From Flavobacterium limnosediminis JC2902 (lineage in GTDB: Bacteria > Bacteroidota > Bacteroidia > Flavobacteriales > Flavobacteriaceae): 64,000 nucleotides of DNA. Position 1 is the stretch's first letter, and the number at the start of each line of letters is the position of its first letter. The stretch spans positions 62,001-126,000 of the forward strand of contig NZ_AVGG01000007.1 in the NCBI RefSeq assembly GCF_000498535.1. The letters are read 5' to 3'. Under the pieces are notes generated by a model that was not told the origin of the DNA, did not search any database, and was given only the letters and a program-made list of their open reading frames with translations. The position numbers were made by a program, and so were the translations under genes. Shown one piece after another: positions 60,138 through 64,000 of the stretch.

Positions 60138-61541
60138 TTACACGTGTAACGCTCTGTTCTCCGTAGCCGCTAATGCCGCTTCTTTGATAGCTTCTGCGAA
60201 TGTTGGGTGTGCGTGGGACATTCTTGAAATATCCTCTGCAGACGCACGGAATTCCATCGCAGTAACCGCTTCAGCGATTAAATCAGCCGCTCTTGCACCA
60301 ATCATGTGAATACCCAATACTTCGTCCGTTTTAGCATCGGCAAGGATTTTTACAAAACCTTCGATATCCGCACTTGCACGCGCACGACCTAAAGCTTTGA
60401 AAGGGAAACTTCCAGATTTGTAAGCTACTCCGGCTTCTTTTAACTGCTCTTCGGTTTTACCAACAGCAGCAACTTCAGGCCAAGTGTAAACAACACCCGG
60501 AATTAAGTTATAATCGATATGCGGTTTTTGGCCTGCTAAAAATTCAGCAACCATAACTCCTTCTTCTTCTGCTTTGTGTGCTAACATAGCTCCGCGAACT
60601 ACGTCACCGATCGCATAAATATTTGAAGCCGTTGTTTGTAAATGATCGTTTACTTCAATCTGGCCTCTTTCTGTAACTTTAACACCTGCTTTATCTGCAT
60701 TTAAACCATCAGTATAAGGACGACGACCAACAGAAACCAAAGCATAATCTCCTTCTAAAGTGATGATTTCTCCTTTAGCGTTTTCAGCTTTAACAACTAC
60801 TCCTTCACCTGCTCTGTCAACTGCTTGTACTTTGTGGGAAGTATAGAATTTCATGCCTTGTTTTTTCAGCACTTTTGTCAGTTCTTTTGACAAACCTCCG
60901 TCCATACCCGGAATGATTCGGTCCATGAACTCAACCACAGAAACTTTAGCACCTAAACGTAAATACACCTGACCTAACTCTAATCCAATAACGCCACCAC
61001 CAATAATTACAAGGTGTTCCGGTACTTTCGGCAATTTTAAAGCTTCAGTAGAAGTGATGATTCTTTCTTTATCAATTTTGATGAACGGCAAAGATGATGG
61101 TTTTGAACCTGTAGCAATGATAACGTTTTTAGCTTCCACTTTTTCTACAGAACCGTCCGCTTTGGTAACATTAACAGTAGTTGCATTTTCGAATGAACCT
61201 ACACCATTGTAAACAGTGATGTTATTTTTGTCCATCAAATATTTTACTCCGCCTGAAGTTTGGTCCACAACTGCCTGCTTACGGGCAACCATTTTCTCAA
61301 GGTTCACCTTAACATCTCCGGAAACTTCAATTCCGTGATCTGCAAAGTGCTGTAATTCTTCATAATGGTGTGAAGAAGCCAACATAGCTTTAGAAGGAAT
61401 ACATCCCACATTTAGGCAAGTACCTCCAAGGGTTGAATATTTTTCGATAATAGCGGTTTTCATTCCCAACTGTGCGCAACGGATTGCCGCTACATATCCA
61501 CCGGGTCCTGAACCAATAACAACTACGTCAAATGAACTCAT
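60138..61541 (-). CDS. lpdA: dihydrolipoyl dehydrogenase
   Basis: A 467-residue FAD disulfide oxidoreductase (E3) that reoxidises dihydrolipoamide in 2-oxoacid dehydrogenase and glycine cleavage complexes. An FAD motif DVVVIGSGPGGYVAAI starts at residue 5; the redox cysteines are C42 and C47 in GGTCLNVGCIPSK; the NAD motif is VIIGGGVIGLELGQVYLRLGAKVSVVE. The C-terminal HAHPTFAEA contains the catalytic His. Length is standard. TAATTTTG at 61590-61583 on the minus strand is a -7 element. No E1 or E2 gene is nearby. Confidence 0.96.
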   Translation of the reverse strand: MSSFDVVVIGSGPGGYVAAIRCAQLGMKTAIIEKYSTLGGTCLNVGCIPSKAMLASSHHYEELQHFADHGIEVSGDVKVNLEKMVARKQAVVDQTSGGVKYLMDKNNITVYNGVGSFENATTVNVTKADGSVEKVEAKNVIIATGSKPSSLPFIKIDKERIITSTEALKLPKVPEHLVIIGGGVIGLELGQVYLRLGAKVSVVEFMDRIIPGMDGGLSKELTKVLKKQGMKFYTSHKVQAVDRAGEGVVVKAENAKGEIITLEGDYALVSVGRRPYTDGLNADKAGVKVTERGQIEVNDHLQTTASNIYAIGDVVRGAMLAHKAEEEGVMVAEFLAGQKPHIDYNLIPGVVYTWPEVAAVGKTEEQLKEAGVAYKSGSFPFKALGRARASADIEGFVKILADAKTDEVLGIHMIGARAADLIAEAVTAMEFRASAEDISRMSHAHPTFAEAIKEAALAATENRALHV

Positions 61542-61582
61542 AGTATTTATTTTATGATGTGTTTTTAAAAAATTTCGAGTGA

Positions 61583-61590
61583 CAAAATTA
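61583..61590 (-). promoter_or_regulatory. -7 promoter element of lpdA
   Basis: TAATTTTG on the minus strand is a perfect TANNTTTG match, 41 nt before the lpdA ATG. No TTG was found at the -33 position. Confidence 0.5.
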
Positions 61591-61695
61591 AGGAATTTTG
61601 TTTATACGGAATTGGTTTATTCGTGAAAATAAAGTAGTTCTTTGATTTCTGAAAGAATATTTTAGTGAGATAACTGGATATTCGAAAAAACAAAT

Positions 61696-61728
61696 AAAAA
61701 AAGCCCCGAAATTACTTCCGGAGCTTCC
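61696..61728 (-). terminator. terminator of the Cys-rich peptide gene
   Basis: On the minus strand AAGCTCCGGAA pairs imperfectly with TTCGGGGCTT, followed by TTTTTTATTTG. It lies about 20 nt after the peptide stop. Confidence 0.75.
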
Positions 61729-61745
61729 CATTTTTTAAGCGACGA

Positions 61746-61946
61746 TTAGATTGAATCATTACAGGTATACACTTGCGGACAAGCGATATACTGCACACAA
61801 TATGCCGGTCCTGTAACGGCTCCGCTGCATGAACAGCCGCAAAGTGATAAATCGGGGTTACCACCTTTTCCGGATCCTTGAATCATTTTTTGGCTTTCAT
61901 TTGATAATACTTCAACACCTGAAATGCTTAAAAGTCTTGTTTTCAT
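61746..61946 (-). CDS. putative RiPP/bacteriocin-like precursor peptide (66 aa)
   Basis: The N-terminal leader MKTRLLSISGVEVLSNESQK and MIQGSGKGG resembles the double-glycine leaders of Bacteroidetes natural-product precursors (basic start, conserved L and S residues, acidic/polar helix, terminal GG). It is followed by a Cys-rich core beginning NPDLSLCGCSCSGAV, with six cysteines in total (LCGCSC, YC, AC, TC). No maturation enzyme, radical-SAM protein, peptidase-ABC transporter or immunity gene is in the window, so it is an orphan precursor or its partners are distant. A promoter and terminator of its own are recognisable. Confidence 0.7.
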   Translation of the reverse strand: MKTRLLSISGVEVLSNESQKMIQGSGKGGNPDLSLCGCSCSGAVTGPAYCVQYIACPQVYTCNDSI

Positions 61947-61975
61947 AAAAATTACTTTTTTTGATTAATAAAACA

Positions 61976-62005
61976 CTAAAGTAATCTATTATTTACAAAA
62001 TACAA
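61976..62005 (-). promoter_or_regulatory. -33/-7 promoter of the Cys-rich peptide gene
   Basis: On the minus strand TTG (62005-62003), a 19-nt spacer and TACTTTAG (61983-61976) match the TTG/TANNTTTG consensus with one change. Predicted start is near 61969, about 23 nt before the ATG. Confidence 0.55.
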
Positions 62006-62031
62006 GTGAAATTTTAAAAAATTGTAATCTT

Positions 62032-62490
62032 TTACACATGGAAAGCTGTAGTCCTTTTTACTTCACCAATCATAAAGGTACTGTGAGTACTTCCGATATG
62101 CTGCAAGGTAGTCAGTTTTGTCACCATAAATTCGCGGTATGCTTCCATGTCTTTTACGCAGACTTTCAGGATATAATCGTAATCACCGCTAACATGGAAA
62201 CACTCCAGTACTTCATCGAGCTGCACCACTTCTTTCTCAAACCGATTGATAAATTCCTTGGTGTGCTGCAATAATTTTAAATGACAGAAAACCACAAACC
62301 CTTTGTCAATTTTGTTTCGATTTACTAATGCCACGTATTTTTCTATTACACCTTCTTTTTCAAGTTTTTTAATACGTTCATACACTGCGGTTACAGAGAG
62401 ATTCAGTTTCAGGGAAAGCTCTTTTGTAGTCTGTTTGCTGTCGGATTGCAGCAGCTCTAACAATTTTTTATCTATAGCGTCAAATGTCAT
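62032..62490 (-). CDS. Lrp/AsnC-family transcriptional regulator
   Basis: A 152-residue regulator from ATG 62490 (MTFDAIDKKLLELLQSDSKQ). The N-terminal helix-turn-helix (about 4-60, TTKELSLKLNLSVTAVYERIKKLEKEGVIEKYVALVN) precedes a C-terminal ligand-binding RAM domain (about 68-150, CFHVSGDYDYILKVCVKDMEAYREFM). Lrp family members form octamers that respond to amino acids. The divergent PLP lyase gene, with a 180-nt gap between starts, is the likely target, perhaps responding to methionine or another amino acid, as an inference. Confidence 0.93.
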   Translation of the reverse strand: MTFDAIDKKLLELLQSDSKQTTKELSLKLNLSVTAVYERIKKLEKEGVIEKYVALVNRNKIDKGFVVFCHLKLLQHTKEFINRFEKEVVQLDEVLECFHVSGDYDYILKVCVKDMEAYREFMVTKLTTLQHIGSTHSTFMIGEVKRTTAFHV

Positions 62491-62597
62491 CAGAAGATTA
62501 TTTTTTGGTTTACGAATCAAATTTAACAAATCAAACTCATATCTAATCTGTTAAAATGATTTTTTATAGATTTATTTTCCAAATATCAGTAAATATG

Positions 62598-62628
62598 TTG
62601 ATTATTTTTCCTAAATAACCTTATTTTG
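62598..62628 (+). promoter_or_regulatory. -33/-7 promoter of the PLP lyase gene
   Basis: TTG (62598-62600), a 20-nt spacer and TTATTTTG (62621-62628) match TTG/TANNTTTG with one change. Initiation near 62635 rules out the upstream in-frame start at 62626 and supports ATG 62671. Confidence 0.55.
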
Positions 62629-62670
62629 ATTTCGAAACAACTACTAACAATCTTCTTAAAAGAGAATTTT

Positions 62671-63894
62671 ATGGACAAATTTAATCCGGCAGACAGAATT
62701 CAGGATTTACAATATTTTGGTGAATTCGGAGGCGTAAACCCTTCTATTTCCGATAGTTCAACTTACACTTTCCTCTCAGCAAAAACAATGTTCGATACTT
62801 TTGAAGGTAATGCGGAAGGATGCTACTTGTATTCCCGTCATTCTTCTCCAAGTAACTTATACTTAGACAAAGCTTTGGCTGCAATGGAAGGAACCGAAAG
62901 TGCTAATGTAGCCGCTTCAGGAATGGGTGCCATCACTCCTACCTTATTACAATTGTGCGGAAACGGAGATCATATTGTTTCCAGTCGTACTATTTACGGA
63001 GGAACCTATGCTTTTCTTAAGAACTTTGCTCCGCGTATGGGTGTAAAAACTACTTTCGTCGACATCACAAAATTAGATGTTGTGGAAGCGGCAATTACGC
63101 CAAACACAAAGGTATTATATTGCGAAACAGTAAGCAACCCTCTATTGGAAGTTGCCGATATCGCTTCACTGGCGAAGATAGCAAAAAAACACAATCTTAA
63201 ATTAGTTGTCGACAATACTTTCTCTCCTTTATCGGTTGCCCCTGCGAAATTGGGTGCTGATATCGTGATTCACAGTTTAACAAAATACATCAACGGAAGC
63301 AGTGACACTGTAGGTGGTGTGGTTTGTGCTTCACAGGAATTCATCAATGCATTGAAAAATGTAAATGACGGCGCAAGCATGTTATTAGGTCCGACGATGG
63401 ACAGTTTACGTTCGGCTTCTGTGATGAAAAACCTTCGTACGCTTCATATCCGTATGAAACAACACAGTCATAATGCTCAGTATTTAGCAGAAAAATTTGA
63501 AGCAGACGGCATCAAAACGGTTTATCCGGGATTAAAATCACATCCAAGTCATGAAATTTACAAAACCATGATTAATCCGGAGTATGGTTTTGGAGGTATG
63601 ATGACCATCGACGTAGGGTCATTAGACAAAGCAAATGAGCTGATGGAATTAATGCAGCAAAGAAACCTTGGTTATTTGGCAGTGAGTTTAGGGTTCTACA
63701 AAACATTGTTCAGTGCGCCGGGAACTTCAACTTCTTCAGAAATTCCATTGGACGAACAAGCCGAAATGGGTCTTACCGATGGACTAATTCGTTTCTCAAT
63801 CGGTTTGGATAACGATATTGAAAGAACTTACACTATGATGAAAGATTGCATGAAGGAACTTTCTATTTTAAACTCAGAACCTTCGATTAAATAA
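62671..63894 (+). CDS. PLP-dependent Cys/Met-metabolism lyase (methionine gamma-lyase-like)
   Basis: A 407-residue PLP enzyme of the gamma-family. The PLP lysine is in HSLTKYINGSSD near residue 208; YSRHSSPSNLYLDKALAAMEGTESANVAASGMGAIT and VVDNTFSPLSV are family-typical. ASGMGAIT is like methionine gamma-lyase. However, the position that holds the important Cys in LYGCTFAF of methionine gamma-lyase is Gly here (IYGGTYAF), so the reaction (methionine, cystathionine or homocysteine cleavage, or gamma-synthase) is uncertain. It is divergent from an AsnC/Lrp regulator. Confidence 0.85.
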   Translation: MDKFNPADRIQDLQYFGEFGGVNPSISDSSTYTFLSAKTMFDTFEGNAEGCYLYSRHSSPSNLYLDKALAAMEGTESANVAASGMGAITPTLLQLCGNGDHIVSSRTIYGGTYAFLKNFAPRMGVKTTFVDITKLDVVEAAITPNTKVLYCETVSNPLLEVADIASLAKIAKKHNLKLVVDNTFSPLSVAPAKLGADIVIHSLTKYINGSSDTVGGVVCASQEFINALKNVNDGASMLLGPTMDSLRSASVMKNLRTLHIRMKQHSHNAQYLAEKFEADGIKTVYPGLKSHPSHEIYKTMINPEYGFGGMMTIDVGSLDKANELMELMQQRNLGYLAVSLGFYKTLFSAPGTSTSSEIPLDEQAEMGLTDGLIRFSIGLDNDIERTYTMMKDCMKELSILNSEPSIK

Positions 63895-63920
63895 TTAATT
63901 ACATTTTTTGGTTTATATGT

Positions 63921-63957
63921 AAAATCCGCTTTTGAGCAATCATTAGCGGATTTTTTT
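63921..63957 (+). terminator. terminator of the PLP lyase gene
   Basis: AAAATCCGCT (63921-63930) pairs with AGCGGATTTT (63945-63954) around a 14-nt loop, followed by more Ts, 26 nt after the stop. Confidence 0.88.
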
Positions 63958-64000
63958 GTACTATAACTTCCAGTACTTTGCCATATCAAAAAAAATCAGC

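Overview
The window looks like a chromosomal segment of a Flavobacteriaceae bacterium, close to Flavobacterium. The evidence is AT-rich DNA with almost no Shine-Dalgarno sites, several -33 TTG / -7 TANNTTTG promoters, and families typical of that group: TonB-dependent receptor with an OMP_b-brl barrel, DUF5723, DUF6705, DUF4136, CAL67264-type small membrane protein and a split KdpD. There are no rRNA, tRNA, CRISPR, prophage or full insertion-sequence genes. Most of it is housekeeping and metabolic genes in short operons. The unusual content sits in the intergenic DNA.

Layout. 0.1-12 kb: ArsC-like reductase, TonB-dependent receptor, fumarase, CorA, two histidine-degradation enzymes (HutI, HutG), a DEAD-box helicase, a TauE/SafE permease and Hsp20. 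12-18 kb: hybrid sensor kinase, EttA, a 21-bp minisatellite and a DUF481 outer-membrane protein. 18-23.5 kb: a four-gene unit on the minus strand (DcaP-like porin, exported asparaginase, aspartase with a signal peptide, OprP-like porin). It appears to turn asparagine into aspartate, then fumarate and ammonia, outside the cytoplasm. 23.5-29 kb: small membrane and exported proteins, a repeat-rich 0.76-kb gap and dnaK. 29-41 kb: serine dehydratase and a complete potassium-uptake locus: NtrC-type regulator, leader peptide, 93-residue unknown, two micropeptides including KdpF, KdpA, KdpB, KdpC, an outer-membrane protein, a stand-alone KdpD sensor domain and a separate membrane histidine kinase. 41-51 kb: PanB, a four-helix-bundle gene inside inverted repeats, pseudouridine synthase, DUF5723, a zinc metallopeptidase, ComM, and a DUF6705 gene between 44-bp direct repeats. 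51-64 kb: DsbD, TilS, a decayed second four-helix-bundle gene, PabB, TPR and DUF4349 lipoproteins, Lpd, a Cys-rich peptide with a RiPP-like leader, an AsnC/Lrp regulator and a divergent PLP lyase.

Most interesting signals. (1) A roughly 100-bp leader, about 86% identical, precedes two unrelated genes (24.8 kb minus strand; 32.0 kb plus strand, first gene of the kdp locus). It carries a basic micropeptide reading frame whose differences are partly synonymous. (2) A four-helix-bundle (S23/IVP-family) gene lies between 34-bp inverted repeats that match at 33 of 34 positions. A frameshifted sister at 55 kb has similar purine/pyrimidine arms, and an arm-only structure without a gene lies at 39.1 kb. 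(3) Two copies of a 173-bp MITE-like element have terminal inverted repeats, a 52-bp inner palindrome and 9-10-bp target duplications. One copy interrupts a duplicated dnaK terminator. (4) An orphan Cys-rich RiPP-like precursor lies at 61.8 kb. (5) An aspartase carries a signal peptide. All identities were aligned by hand, and no database was searched.
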